Shown here piece after piece: positions 28,412 through 37,675 of a stretch of 64,000 nt of DNA. The stretch lies in assembly GCA_947467345.1 (NCBI GenBank), contig CANIHD010000008.1, positions 1-64,000 on the forward strand, read 5' to 3'. The position numbers and the translations under genes are program-made. The notes under the pieces were generated by a model, which made no database searches, was not told the DNA's origin, and worked only from the letters and a program-made list of their open reading frames with translations. This stretch comes from Alphaproteobacteria bacterium (GTDB lineage Bacteria; Pseudomonadota; Alphaproteobacteria; Micropepsales; Micropepsaceae). Position 1 is the first letter of the stretch; each line of letters begins with the position of its first letter.

Positions 28412-29188
28412 TCATGTTCCCCCATCGAGCGTGACGAGAGTCGGATCGAGATGCGCGTACGGGTTTGCCGCAAGCTCGGGCCGCAACGCCACTTGGCGTT
28501 CCAAGGCCTCTAACTCGGTCGTCCACGCCGCCGTCCCATGTGTATGGGCAAGGTCGAGCACCGGCCCTTCGATGGCTATGGAAGCGATGGGGTCGCCCGC
28601 GAGGCGCACCGGTAACGCGAGTGCGCTGCGTCCCGGAACGGCACGGCTGTCATCGATGGCGAAGCCGCGCGCTTGAATGGGCGCCAGAACAGCGGCGAGC
28701 TCGTTAGACTGGGTATTTGCCCAGGCCGCATAGGCGTTGATCCGCTCATCGCCCATGTGCGCGAGGAGTGCGCGCCCGGCATAGTGACCGGCGAGGGGGC
28801 CAAGTGTGCCCAAAGGTGACGCCTGCGTAATTTCATTGCCGCCGCGCGCCACCGCGACGCGTAAACCATGCCAGCCAATGGGCACCACCAACGACGTGGT
28901 TTCGCCCGATGCCGCAGCAATTTTAAGCAAATGCGGCAACGCCAACTCGCGCAGGCGAAAGCGCGCGAAGAAATTTTGGCGTAAGCGAAAGGCGGCTGGT
29001 CCCACGACATAGCGTGAGGACGACCGGTAGCGCTCAGCAAACGCGCCGCGCTGCAGCGCATCAAGCGTTCGGAACACTGTTCCCGGCGGAAGACCAGCGC
29101 GCCGCGCCAATTCGGTGACGCCGAGCGGCTCGCCGCTGCTGCCCAGCAGAGCCAGTATTTTCAAGGCGCGAGTAGCTGAGCTGCTCAT
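28412..29188 (-). CDS. IclR family transcriptional regulator
   Basis: HTH ALKILALLGSSGEPLGVTELARRAGLPPGTVFRTLDAL plus IclR effector domain. Confidence 0.9.
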   Translation of the reverse strand: MSSSATRALKILALLGSSGEPLGVTELARRAGLPPGTVFRTLDALQRGAFAERYRSSSRYVVGPAAFRLRQNFFARFRLRELALPHLLKIAAASGETTSLVVPIGWHGLRVAVARGGNEITQASPLGTLGPLAGHYAGRALLAHMGDERINAYAAWANTQSNELAAVLAPIQARGFAIDDSRAVPGRSALALPVRLAGDPIASIAIEGPVLDLAHTHGTAAWTTELEALERQVALRPELAANPYAHLDPTLVTLDGGT

Positions 29189-30033
29189 ATTTCTTCCAGT
29201 CCGGCCATGGCGGGGAAGAAGCGCAAATGCTGCGACAGCGGCGCAAGAATTTCCGTCATGCGCGGCAATGTTGTGTTGATACGGTCAAGATCGAAACGTT
29301 CTCGTGGTCCACCTACGGTAACGATGGCGTGCGGGCGCGACGAATGATCCAACAACGGAAATATCGCGTAGGCGGCGCTGGTGAGAACCGGATTGCGCCA
29401 CACCACTGCAGAGTTGGCGCGAATGCGTTTCACATCGTCCCAAACGCCTTGCGCTGTTTCACTTTCAGCATCGCGAAACGGTAGGATGCGTGGCAGCGGT
29501 GCTGCCCGTGCGAGATACTCGTCTATGTCTCCATCGGCCATATGCGCCAGCAGTGTGCGCGACATCTTAGTGCAGTGAAGAGGCACCGGCGTTCCACGCG
29601 ACGAGCGCAATACGCGGGGCCCCGGCGGCAAAATTTCATCGATCGTGACGCGATTGTCGCCCATTATCACCGACAGATAGACGCTTTCGCCGGTGTAAGC
29701 GTGCAGGCGCTCCAGATAAGGGCGCGCCAATGATCCAAGTTCGAGAACCGGCTCATCGCCACCAAGACCAAGCACTGCATAGCCAAGCTGATAGCGGTCG
29801 CCGGTACTATCGCGCGCAAGCCAGCCTTCTTTGACCAGTGTGCTCAGTGCGCGATGCACCATGTTCTTGCTCATGCCGAGATCGCGCGCCAAGGCGGTAA
29901 CGCCGTGCGAGTCTTCGGCAACAGCGAATGCCGATAGCACTGTGAGAACGCGCTGCGCCGCCTGATTGCGGTAGGTCGGGCGCGTCGCGCTTCTCGCGTC
30001 TGCTTCCGTTGACAAGGATGCTCCGCCGTCCAT
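29185..30033 (-). CDS. IclR family transcriptional regulator
   Basis: AQRVLTVLSAFAVAEDSHGVTALARDLGMSKNMVHRALSTLVKEGWL. The start is placed at MDGGASLSTE. Overlaps the next IclR gene by 4 nt. Confidence 0.88.
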   Translation of the reverse strand: MDGGASLSTEADARSATRPTYRNQAAQRVLTVLSAFAVAEDSHGVTALARDLGMSKNMVHRALSTLVKEGWLARDSTGDRYQLGYAVLGLGGDEPVLELGSLARPYLERLHAYTGESVYLSVIMGDNRVTIDEILPPGPRVLRSSRGTPVPLHCTKMSRTLLAHMADGDIDEYLARAAPLPRILPFRDAESETAQGVWDDVKRIRANSAVVWRNPVLTSAAYAIFPLLDHSSRPHAIVTVGGPRERFDLDRINTTLPRMTEILAPLSQHLRFFPAMAGLEEI

Positions 30034-30048
30034 ATGCTTCCAGCATAT
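30032..30048. promoter_or_regulatory. Candidate operator ATATGC-ttcca-GCATAT overlapping the IclR start codon
   Basis: 6-bp perfect inverted repeat, 5-bp spacer, in the divergent region between the IclR operon and the + strand catabolic operon. Confidence 0.4.
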
Positions 30049-30097
30049 AAAATACATTTCACATATTAGAACAAGCGCTAAAGCGCGCCACCGGGGG

Positions 30098-30898
30098 ATG
30101 GGGCTCATGGCCGCCGACGATGCAGCGATACGCGAAGTGAACGGCGTGAAGCTCGAGGTGCGGGATATCGGCAGCGGACGGCCCTTGCTGTTCCTGCATC
30201 CTGGCCATCCGAGTGGGCGGCTTGCCGGCAATGCGCCGGTGCTCTCAAAGCTGGCTGAGAATTTCCGCGTCATCGCGCCGACACATCCGGGGTTTGGCCG
30301 TGATACGGCTCCGGAGACGCTGACGACTGTCGAAGATCTCTCCTATCTCTATCTCGAGCTTCTCGACGCGTTGAATCTAAAAGACGCCGTCGTGGTTGGT
30401 GCCTCGCTCGGCGGCTGGATCGCGGCTTCGATGGCGATCAAATCGACAGCGCGCATGTCGCGCCTCCTCTTCGTCAATCCGCTCGGAATCAAAGTGGGCG
30501 GCCGCGAAGCGCGCGATATCGCTGATATCTTCGCGATTTTCGACAAAGAGATTGCAGCGCTCGGCTATGCCGATGCGACGCTCGGCACGCCGGATCGCAC
30601 TAAACTGAGCGAAGACGAATTTCTCTTCATGGCAAAATCGCGCGAGGCGACCGCCCGCTATGCGTGGTCGCCGTATATGCACGATCCGAAATTGAAGGGG
30701 CGGCTCTACCGCATCAAGATTCCGACACTGGTTCTAGCGGGTGAAGCCGATCGCATTGTCGCGCCGGGTTATGCGAAGGCTTTTGCCGATGCGATTCCGG
30801 GCGCGCGTTTTACGACGATCCCAGGCGCCGGACATTTTCCCCATCACGAACAGCCGGACGCGCTTTCCGCCGCCATCGCTCAATTCGCCGGAGGATAA
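30098..30898 (+). CDS. Alpha/beta hydrolase
   Basis: RPLLFLHPGHPSG, nucleophile elbow VVGASLGGWIA, catalytic GAGHFPHHEQPDAL. Confidence 0.88.
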   Translation: MGLMAADDAAIREVNGVKLEVRDIGSGRPLLFLHPGHPSGRLAGNAPVLSKLAENFRVIAPTHPGFGRDTAPETLTTVEDLSYLYLELLDALNLKDAVVVGASLGGWIAASMAIKSTARMSRLLFVNPLGIKVGGREARDIADIFAIFDKEIAALGYADATLGTPDRTKLSEDEFLFMAKSREATARYAWSPYMHDPKLKGRLYRIKIPTLVLAGEADRIVAPGYAKAFADAIPGARFTTIPGAGHFPHHEQPDALSAAIAQFAGG

Positions 30899-30901
30899 AA
30901 C

Positions 30902-32086
30902 ATGCGGGTTTTTCAGTTCACCGAGCAGCCTTATCCGCCCGCATGGGACAAGCACCAAGGCAGCTTGCGTGTAAATCTGCCGAACCGCCTGCTTGATCCG
31001 ACGGTCGCCGCCGATCTCTTCCACCGCTATTACGACGAGTGGCAGCTCTGCGATGAGCTTGGCCTCAACATCATGGTCAACGAACATCACCAGACCGCAA
31101 CCTGCATGTCGTCGACATGCGTCGTTACGCTAGCGGTGCTCTCGCGCATCACCAAACGCGCGCGGCTTCTGGTGCTCGGCTATCCGATTTCCAACCGGCC
31201 AGATCCTTTGCGCGCCGCCGAAGAGCTGGCGACCATCGATGTGATTTCGCGTGGCCGTTTGGAAATGGGCTTCGTCAAAGGTGTGCCGCAGGAAGTGGCG
31301 GTGGCGAATCTCAATCCGGTCTTCACCAATGAACGCTTTTGGGAAGCGCATGATTTCATCATCAAGGCGATGACCAGCCATGACGAGCCGTTCAATTGGG
31401 AAAGCGAGAACTTCCATTATCGGCATGTGAACATCTGGCCGCGTCCCTATCAGCAGCCGCATCCTCCCGTGTGGAGCACCACCGGCAGCAAAGCGACGGC
31501 GATGAAATTCGGCGGGCTGGGTTACACGATGGCAACGCTGGGTACCGGCTACGCCACGCGCCCAATTTATAACGCCTATCGGCAGGCCTATATGGAAAAG
31601 CATCACGTCGCGGCGCCTGCCGACCGCTTCGCTTATCTCGGCTTTGTCGCGGTCGGGCACAACGAAGTTGAAGCGCGGCGCCTCGGCGAAATGGTTCTCG
31701 CTTACCCGCGCACCTCAGGCATCGTGCACCCGCCTTTCCGCAACCCGCCGGGATTTCTCTCGGTGGCCGATAACGTCCGCATTCTGAAGGGCGAGGGTAA
31801 ACCGCGCAGCTACACCAAGGATGGCCGCGTGGTGGATATGGCCAAAGGCAGTGTGCAGGATTTGATCGACGCCGGCGTTCTGTTCTGCGGCACGCCGGAT
31901 CAGGTCTACGACCAGATCACCGATTTTGCCGAACATTGTGGCGGCATGGGAAATCTTCTGATGATGGCCCATGCCGGAGGCATGTCGCATGACGACACGG
32001 TGGGCAATCTCTCGCTCTTCGCGAAGGAAGTGTTGCCGCGCCTGCAAGAATTTCGTCAGCCGGATGCGGCCGTCGCGGCGGAATGA
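30902..32086 (+). CDS. LLM class flavin-dependent oxidoreductase (luciferase-like monooxygenase)
   Basis: MVNEHHQTATCMSSTCVVTLAVLSRITKRARLLVLGYPISNRPDPLRAAEELATIDVISRGRLEMGFVKG. Confidence 0.9.
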   Translation: MRVFQFTEQPYPPAWDKHQGSLRVNLPNRLLDPTVAADLFHRYYDEWQLCDELGLNIMVNEHHQTATCMSSTCVVTLAVLSRITKRARLLVLGYPISNRPDPLRAAEELATIDVISRGRLEMGFVKGVPQEVAVANLNPVFTNERFWEAHDFIIKAMTSHDEPFNWESENFHYRHVNIWPRPYQQPHPPVWSTTGSKATAMKFGGLGYTMATLGTGYATRPIYNAYRQAYMEKHHVAAPADRFAYLGFVAVGHNEVEARRLGEMVLAYPRTSGIVHPPFRNPPGFLSVADNVRILKGEGKPRSYTKDGRVVDMAKGSVQDLIDAGVLFCGTPDQVYDQITDFAEHCGGMGNLLMMAHAGGMSHDDTVGNLSLFAKEVLPRLQEFRQPDAAVAAE

Positions 32087-32895
32087 GCGTGCAAAGCAAA
32101 TTTATCGACGTCGAGGGCATGCGAACGCATTACCTCGAAGCGGGCAGCGGCCATCCTTTGGTGCTCCTGCATTCGGGTGAATTTGGCGCCTGCGCGGAGC
32201 TTTCCTGGGAATTCAATATCGAACCGCTGTCGCAGCATTTCCGCGTGCTCGCGCCCGATTGGCTTGGCTTCGGCCAAAGCGCCAAGATTTTCAGCTTCGA
32301 CGATATGCAGGAATTGCGTATCCGCCACATCGCCGGATTTCTGAAAGAATTGAGAATTCCTAAAGCGCATTTCATCGGCAATTCCATGGGCGGCGGTCAG
32401 CTCGCGCGTGCCGCCGTCATGACACCGCCGGCCTTTCCAATTGTAAAAATGGTGCTGTGCGGCGCGGGCGGTTTCGCGCCCCGGAACGCGGCGCGCGAAA
32501 CGCTCAACACCTATGAAGGCGACCGCGATCACATGCGCCGCATTGTCGAAACCATGTTCGTCAATCCGCGCATATATAGCGATGCATCCTATATCGACCG
32601 CCGCCATCGTCTCTCACTTGAACCGGGTGCCTGGGAATGCACGGCGGCGGCGCGCTTTCGCATGCCGGGCCGCAAATCCGGCGAGCGCGACGAAACAACT
32701 TACGAGAAGATCGCGTTTCCCACGCTGATCATCGCCGGCGCGCGTGACCCCTTGCGCAATCCCGGCTACGCGCAGGAATTGCAGAAGCAGGTCACCGATT
32801 CTGAGATCGTCATGGTCGACGACGCAGGTCATTGTCCGCAGATCGATTCCCCCGAACGCTTCAACCAAGAGGTGATTGCGTTTCTGTCACGTTGA
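32083..32895 (+). CDS. Alpha/beta fold hydrolase
   Basis: HPLVLLHSGEFGACAELSWEFN, FIGNSMGGGQLARAAV, DDAGHCPQIDSPERFNQ. ATGA overlap with the LLM gene. Confidence 0.88.
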   Translation: MSVQSKFIDVEGMRTHYLEAGSGHPLVLLHSGEFGACAELSWEFNIEPLSQHFRVLAPDWLGFGQSAKIFSFDDMQELRIRHIAGFLKELRIPKAHFIGNSMGGGQLARAAVMTPPAFPIVKMVLCGAGGFAPRNAARETLNTYEGDRDHMRRIVETMFVNPRIYSDASYIDRRHRLSLEPGAWECTAAARFRMPGRKSGERDETTYEKIAFPTLIIAGARDPLRNPGYAQELQKQVTDSEIVMVDDAGHCPQIDSPERFNQEVIAFLSR

Positions 32896-33140
32896 ATACG
32901 GCACGTTGAATTGGGCGGCTTGCGAACAGCCGGCCACCTCCAATTTGAAAACGCAGTCCTTTCAAAGGCATGAGACGGTTCGCGGTGTGGGATCGGTCTT
33001 GCGATCCGCGCGAAGATGCGGCTTGGTAAGGCAGTTGCAAACGGGCCGCGCGAGATACAGGCTGCAGCCGAAAATTCAGGACCTGTTCTCAAAACAGGCC
33101 TGTCTTAAGAAGTATGGGCCATAGCGCCCCGGGGGAAGAC

Positions 33141-34583
33141 ATGTCAGCTGCCGATACGATTGCCGTCGATCCACATTCTGTCGCGCCGCCCGAACGCAGT
33201 CTTGCCATGCGCGTTGCCGGCACGGCCGTCTGCGTCATCGTGCCTTTGGCGATCGGGCTTCTGCCATTTCCCATCGAGGCGAACACGCAGCTGGCTTTGG
33301 CCATCACGTCCTTCATGATTTTGGCGTGGATGACCAACATCATGGATTACGCGGCTGCCGGTCTCGTCGGCTGCGCGCTCTATTGGGCCACTGGCGTCGT
33401 GGAACCGGAAGTCGCGTTCGAGGGCTTCGCCAACGACACCACCTGGTTCGTGCTCGGCGCCATATTGCTGGGCCTTATCGCCACCAAATCCGGCCTGCCG
33501 CAGCGCATCGGCGCACGCATCATGACCGCGGTGGGATCATCCTATTCGATGATTTTGCTCGGCCTCATCGTTACCGATTTTGCGCTCACCTTTGTCGTGC
33601 CGACCGGCGCCGGCCGCCTCGTCATCATGGCGACCATCGGTCTCGGTATCATCAAATTGTTTGACGCGCCGGCGAACTCCAATATCGCGCGCGGCATATT
33701 CCTGATCATCACCTACACGGCGGCAATCTTCGATAAAATGATCATTGCCGGCGCAGGTGCCATCACGGCGCGCGGCGCCATTCGCGATTACGGCGGCGTC
33801 GATATCAGCTGGAGCACTTGGTTCATGGCGTTTCTGCCATGCGCGCTACTCACCGTTATCGCTGCGTGGAAAATCACGCTGTGGCTGTTTCCGCCGGAAA
33901 TCAAAGGCCTCGACGAAAAGCGCATGCAGCAATTGCGTGAAGAGATGAAGGTCAACATCCCGTGGACGCCTAAAACCATCCGCGCCGCGCTCATCGTTCT
34001 GGGTGCGATCACGGTGTGGATGACCGATCAGTTCCACGACATCGACGCGTCGCTGGTCGCTTTCGGCGCCAGCATGGTAGCGCTGCTTCCGTTTGTCGGC
34101 GTGATGGATATCGAAGACATCAAGAAGACCAATCTCATGCCGTTCTTCTTTGTCGGTGCGGCGCTGAGCATGAGCGCGGTGTTGCGCGAAACCGGCGGGC
34201 TGGAGCTTCTCACCAATACGGTGTTTAGCGGGCTTGAGCCGCTTCTATCAAACGACGTGGTGGCGGTGCCGGTGCTCTATTGGGGCGCCTTCCTCTACCA
34301 CTTCTTCCTCGCCAGTGAGCTCTCGATGCTGGCAACGTCGCTTCCTATTCTTATGGGTGTGGCCAAGCAGCACATGCTGGATCCGCAATGGATCGGGCTG
34401 GTGTGGTCGTTTGCCGCCGGCGGTAAGCTCTTTGTCTATCAATCAGCCGTGCTGGTGGTGGGCTATTCCTATGGCTTCTTCCGTCACACCGACATGATCA
34501 AGCTAGGCGCCGCTCTCACGATATTCGAATTTTTCGCACTCGCCCTGACGGTCGCCTTCTGGTGGCCAATCATCGGGCTTTGA
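33141..34583 (+). CDS. SLC13/DASS-type anion permease
   Basis: Multi-TM protein; GLLPFPIEANTQLALAITSFMILAWMTNIMDYAAAGLVGCALYW, FDKMIIAGAGAITARG. ATG preceded by GGGGGAAG. Confidence 0.8.
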   Translation: MSAADTIAVDPHSVAPPERSLAMRVAGTAVCVIVPLAIGLLPFPIEANTQLALAITSFMILAWMTNIMDYAAAGLVGCALYWATGVVEPEVAFEGFANDTTWFVLGAILLGLIATKSGLPQRIGARIMTAVGSSYSMILLGLIVTDFALTFVVPTGAGRLVIMATIGLGIIKLFDAPANSNIARGIFLIITYTAAIFDKMIIAGAGAITARGAIRDYGGVDISWSTWFMAFLPCALLTVIAAWKITLWLFPPEIKGLDEKRMQQLREEMKVNIPWTPKTIRAALIVLGAITVWMTDQFHDIDASLVAFGASMVALLPFVGVMDIEDIKKTNLMPFFFVGAALSMSAVLRETGGLELLTNTVFSGLEPLLSNDVVAVPVLYWGAFLYHFFLASELSMLATSLPILMGVAKQHMLDPQWIGLVWSFAAGGKLFVYQSAVLVVGYSYGFFRHTDMIKLGAALTIFEFFALALTVAFWWPIIGL

Positions 34584-34613
34584 TTTTTCTCTAGAAGCAA
34601 AACAGGACATAAA

Positions 34614-35600
34614 ATGGCCAAGTTGCAGTTGAATTTCGCATGCGCGCTCTATGACCGCATGCAGCCGCTTTACACCGGCGAGGTGCAGCCCGAAGGGATC
34701 GACCTCAATTTCATTCCCATCGAATTGCCGCGCCCGATTTTCGACCGCATGTCGGGAGGTCTGGAATTCGACGTCGCCGAATATTCCAGCTCCGAATTCG
34801 TGCAGCGCTTCGCCGCTAAGGAATGCCCCTTCGTTGCCATTCCGATTTTCCCCTCGCGCTGCTTCCGCCACAGCTTCATTTCCGTGTCGCGGCGTTCCGG
34901 CATCAAGACGCCCAAGGATCTTGAGGGAAAACGCGTCGGCCTGCCGCTCTATACGATGACCGCCGCCATTTTCATTCGCGGGCTGCTGCAGCACGAATAC
35001 GGCGTCAATCTCGACAAGATCCATTGGGTGCAAGGCGCCATCAATGAAGGCGGCGCGCACGGCGCGCCCACCGTTCTGCCGCTGCTCAAACATGTTCCGA
35101 TCGAAATCAATAAAAGCGGAAAATCCCTAAGCGATTTGATCGAGCAGGGCGATGTCGACGCGACGCTTGGCACCAGCCTGCCGGAAGCCATTCGCCACAA
35201 TCCGGAGATCAAGCGACTGTTCCCGAATTTCCGCGAGCTTGAAAAGGAATATTACGGGCGCACCAATATCTATCCGATCATGCATTTGGTCGCGATTCGT
35301 AAAGACGTTTACGAGAAGCATCCGTTCGTGGCGACATCGCTGGTGAACGCCTTCACCAAGTCAAAGGAGATCGCGCTACAGAAAATGTTCAATCTGCGCG
35401 CGCTGCGCTACATGCTGCCGTGGATGACCGACGATCTCGACGAGATCTACGACGTGTTCGGCGGCGATCCGTGGCCTTACGGCGTGGAAAAGAACCGCGC
35501 CACGCTGGACGCTTTGATCACCTATCTCGTGGATCAAGCATTGGTGGCGCCCGAAAACCGTCCCACAGTCGACGATCTCTTCGTTCCGACTTACGGCTAA
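34614..35600 (+). CDS. SBP-fold protein resembling 4,5-dihydroxyphthalate decarboxylase; no signal peptide
   Basis: MAKLQLNFACALYDRMQPLYTGEVQPEGIDLNFIPIELPRPIFDRM...FDVAEYSSSEF. The mature-like domain starts at Met1. Confidence 0.75.
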   Translation: MAKLQLNFACALYDRMQPLYTGEVQPEGIDLNFIPIELPRPIFDRMSGGLEFDVAEYSSSEFVQRFAAKECPFVAIPIFPSRCFRHSFISVSRRSGIKTPKDLEGKRVGLPLYTMTAAIFIRGLLQHEYGVNLDKIHWVQGAINEGGAHGAPTVLPLLKHVPIEINKSGKSLSDLIEQGDVDATLGTSLPEAIRHNPEIKRLFPNFRELEKEYYGRTNIYPIMHLVAIRKDVYEKHPFVATSLVNAFTKSKEIALQKMFNLRALRYMLPWMTDDLDEIYDVFGGDPWPYGVEKNRATLDALITYLVDQALVAPENRPTVDDLFVPTYG

Positions 35601-35609
35601 AATTCGTCC

Positions 35610-35710
35610 TTATGGTTCGAGGCGGCCGCTCACGCGGCCTCCTCACCATGAGGATGATTTATCGCCCTCATCCTGAGGAGCGCGCAACGCGCGCGTCTCG
35701 AAGGATGAGG
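35610..35710. repeat. Intergenic double-hairpin repeat, copy C, between convergent genes
   Basis: tatggttcgaggcggccgctcacgcggcctcctcaccatgag ... cctcatcctgaggagcgcgcaacgcgcgcgtctcgaaggatgagg. Confidence 0.8.
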
Positions 35711-35723
35711 GTTGTCGCCCCGC

Positions 35724-36596
35724 TCAAAAATCCGGCGTGTCGTCTTTCGGAATCGGGAATTCGCCGAGGCCGCCGCCGGTCGTCACGTCGCGGTTGTTTT
35801 CGGCGCAAGCGACTTCCTCGAACTTCGTGGTCTGCGGCTGGCGGCGGTAATGCGCCTGCGCATAGAAGGGCGCGGTGAACGCGCCCCGATCGGTGATCTT
35901 CAGAATCACGCGCAAGAATTGTCCGTTCTCGACCAGCTCGTAGCGCTCTTCGACGCGGAGCTGTTCGGTGTGCTGCGTGTTGAAACGGTCGATGCCCGTT
36001 TTGGCGTTCAGCCCAGCGGTTTCGATTACCAGCGTGTCGCCTTCATAGTGGCCAACCGAATGGCCGAACCAGCTTGGTGTCAGCTTCTCCGGCAATTTTT
36101 CATTCAGATAGACGCGGCGGACCGTATGATCGCGCTGATAGATCATGGTCACCATGTTCGGCTCCTGCAGCAATTGCAGCGGCTCGCGCATGAGGGTTAC
36201 CTGCGGCACACCAGACGGCCAGCAAATGTTCCAAGACACGTTGTTGACGTCCACCAATTCCCGCTCGCCGCGCTTCTTCAAATATTCTGCATTCCACGGC
36301 AGCAGAAGCGGATTGGCGGAATCGGCGATCCACTCGACACCTGCTCTTTCGCCGGTGACCGTATTCATCGGCGGGCCGGGACGCAGCTTGGGGTCGGTCG
36401 GCATTTCGAAGGTCGAGGGTGCTGCAATGCCATTACGCGCTTGGCGAACGAAGACACCGGAAAGATCGGGCACTTTCTGGGCGGTAGCCGCCGGCGCGTT
36501 TTGCGCGGGCGCTGCTGCCGGCCATGCCAGCGCGCCGATGGCGCAGAGGCCGGCGATGGCGGCCGGAATAAAGGTCGAGGACGAAAATCTACGCAT
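35724..36596 (-). CDS. Secreted protein of unknown function (paralog family, member 1)
   Basis: Signal peptide; CWPSGVPQVTLMREPLQLLQEPNMVTMIYQRDHTVRRVYLN...PSWFGHSVGHYEGDTLVIETAGLN. Confidence 0.75.
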   Translation of the reverse strand: MRRFSSSTFIPAAIAGLCAIGALAWPAAAPAQNAPAATAQKVPDLSGVFVRQARNGIAAPSTFEMPTDPKLRPGPPMNTVTGERAGVEWIADSANPLLLPWNAEYLKKRGERELVDVNNVSWNICWPSGVPQVTLMREPLQLLQEPNMVTMIYQRDHTVRRVYLNEKLPEKLTPSWFGHSVGHYEGDTLVIETAGLNAKTGIDRFNTQHTEQLRVEERYELVENGQFLRVILKITDRGAFTAPFYAQAHYRRQPQTTKFEEVACAENNRDVTTGGGLGEFPIPKDDTPDF

Positions 36597-36764
36597 TGCA
36601 AATTCCTCTGGGCAAATTCCTCTGGCGAGCGTCCCGGTCAGGAACGTCTTCCGCTCCTATCTATTACGTTCAGGAGGCCCGCGAAAGCGGCGGAAGGGTC
36701 TTGAGCGACCCACTTTTTGGCGAGCGCGGCTGCGCTCCCGCAAGGTTCGTGATAGGAAGCAGAC

Positions 36765-37550
36765 ATGAGCATGAGAGCACTCGCACGCACGGCCGTAGCG
36801 CTTGCGGCGTCAATCCTGGTCACATTTACCGCAGCATCCGTTCGCGCGGCCGAGCCTCCGGTCCTGGTCTTCGCGGCCGCATCGCTAACCAACGTGCTGC
36901 AGGAGATTGGCCGCGATTATGAGGCCAAGCAGGGCGCGAAAATCTCGTTCTCCTTTGCCGCCTCCATGACGCTGGCGCGCCAAATCGAGGCCAGCAGCGG
37001 CCCCGATATTTTCGCCTCGGCCGACCAGGAATCGATGGATTACCTCGATACAAAAGGCCTTATCGCGCACGCCTCTCGCAAGGATTTGCTGCGCAATACT
37101 CTGGTGTTGATCGCGCCCATCGACTCAAAGCTGCAGCTTATGATCGGCCAGCGCTTCGGTCTGGCGCAGGCGCTGGGTGCCGGACGCCTCGCCATTGCCA
37201 ACCCTGGATCCGTACCAGCGGGGCGCTATGGCCGGGCGGCGCTGCAAAGACTGGGCGTTTGGGACAGCGTCGCCAACCGGCTGGCGCCCGCGGAAGATGT
37301 GCGCGCCGCGCTGGCCTATGTGGCGCGCGGCGAGGCGCCGCTTGGAATTGTCTACGGCACCGATGCGCGGGTGGAACCGAAGGTGCGCGTGGTTGGCACG
37401 TTCCCGGCGAATTCTCATGACCCCATCGTCTATCCGGTGGCGCTCACACGCGATGCCAAACCGGCGGCGGCGCGGTTTCTGCAATATTTGAGCGGGCCGG
37501 AAGCGCGCGCGGTGTTCGTGCGCGCCGGATTTATACCGGTCACGCAATAG
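36765..37550 (+). CDS. modA: Molybdate ABC transporter substrate-binding protein
   Basis: VLVFAAASLTNVLQEIGRDYEAKQGAKISFSFAASMTLARQIEASSGPDIFASADQESMD. No modB or modC adjacent. Confidence 0.88.
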   Translation: MSMRALARTAVALAASILVTFTAASVRAAEPPVLVFAAASLTNVLQEIGRDYEAKQGAKISFSFAASMTLARQIEASSGPDIFASADQESMDYLDTKGLIAHASRKDLLRNTLVLIAPIDSKLQLMIGQRFGLAQALGAGRLAIANPGSVPAGRYGRAALQRLGVWDSVANRLAPAEDVRAALAYVARGEAPLGIVYGTDARVEPKVRVVGTFPANSHDPIVYPVALTRDAKPAAARFLQYLSGPEARAVFVRAGFIPVTQ

Positions 37551-37675
37551 GCTCGTGTCCGCCTTCGCACATGCAGCAAAACATGCTGCGCCTGCGTGGC
37601 GCGATACTGTTCCGCGTCTTGCGCAACCTGTAGTATAGGCTTCGCAAGACTCACGAATTCCATAGGAGAACGTGC

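Noticed and set aside
33082-33098. Small hairpin CCTGTT-ctcaa-AACAGG upstream of the SLC13 gene
   Set aside because: Six-base stem without T-tract or clear riboswitch-like context; chance occurrence is likely.
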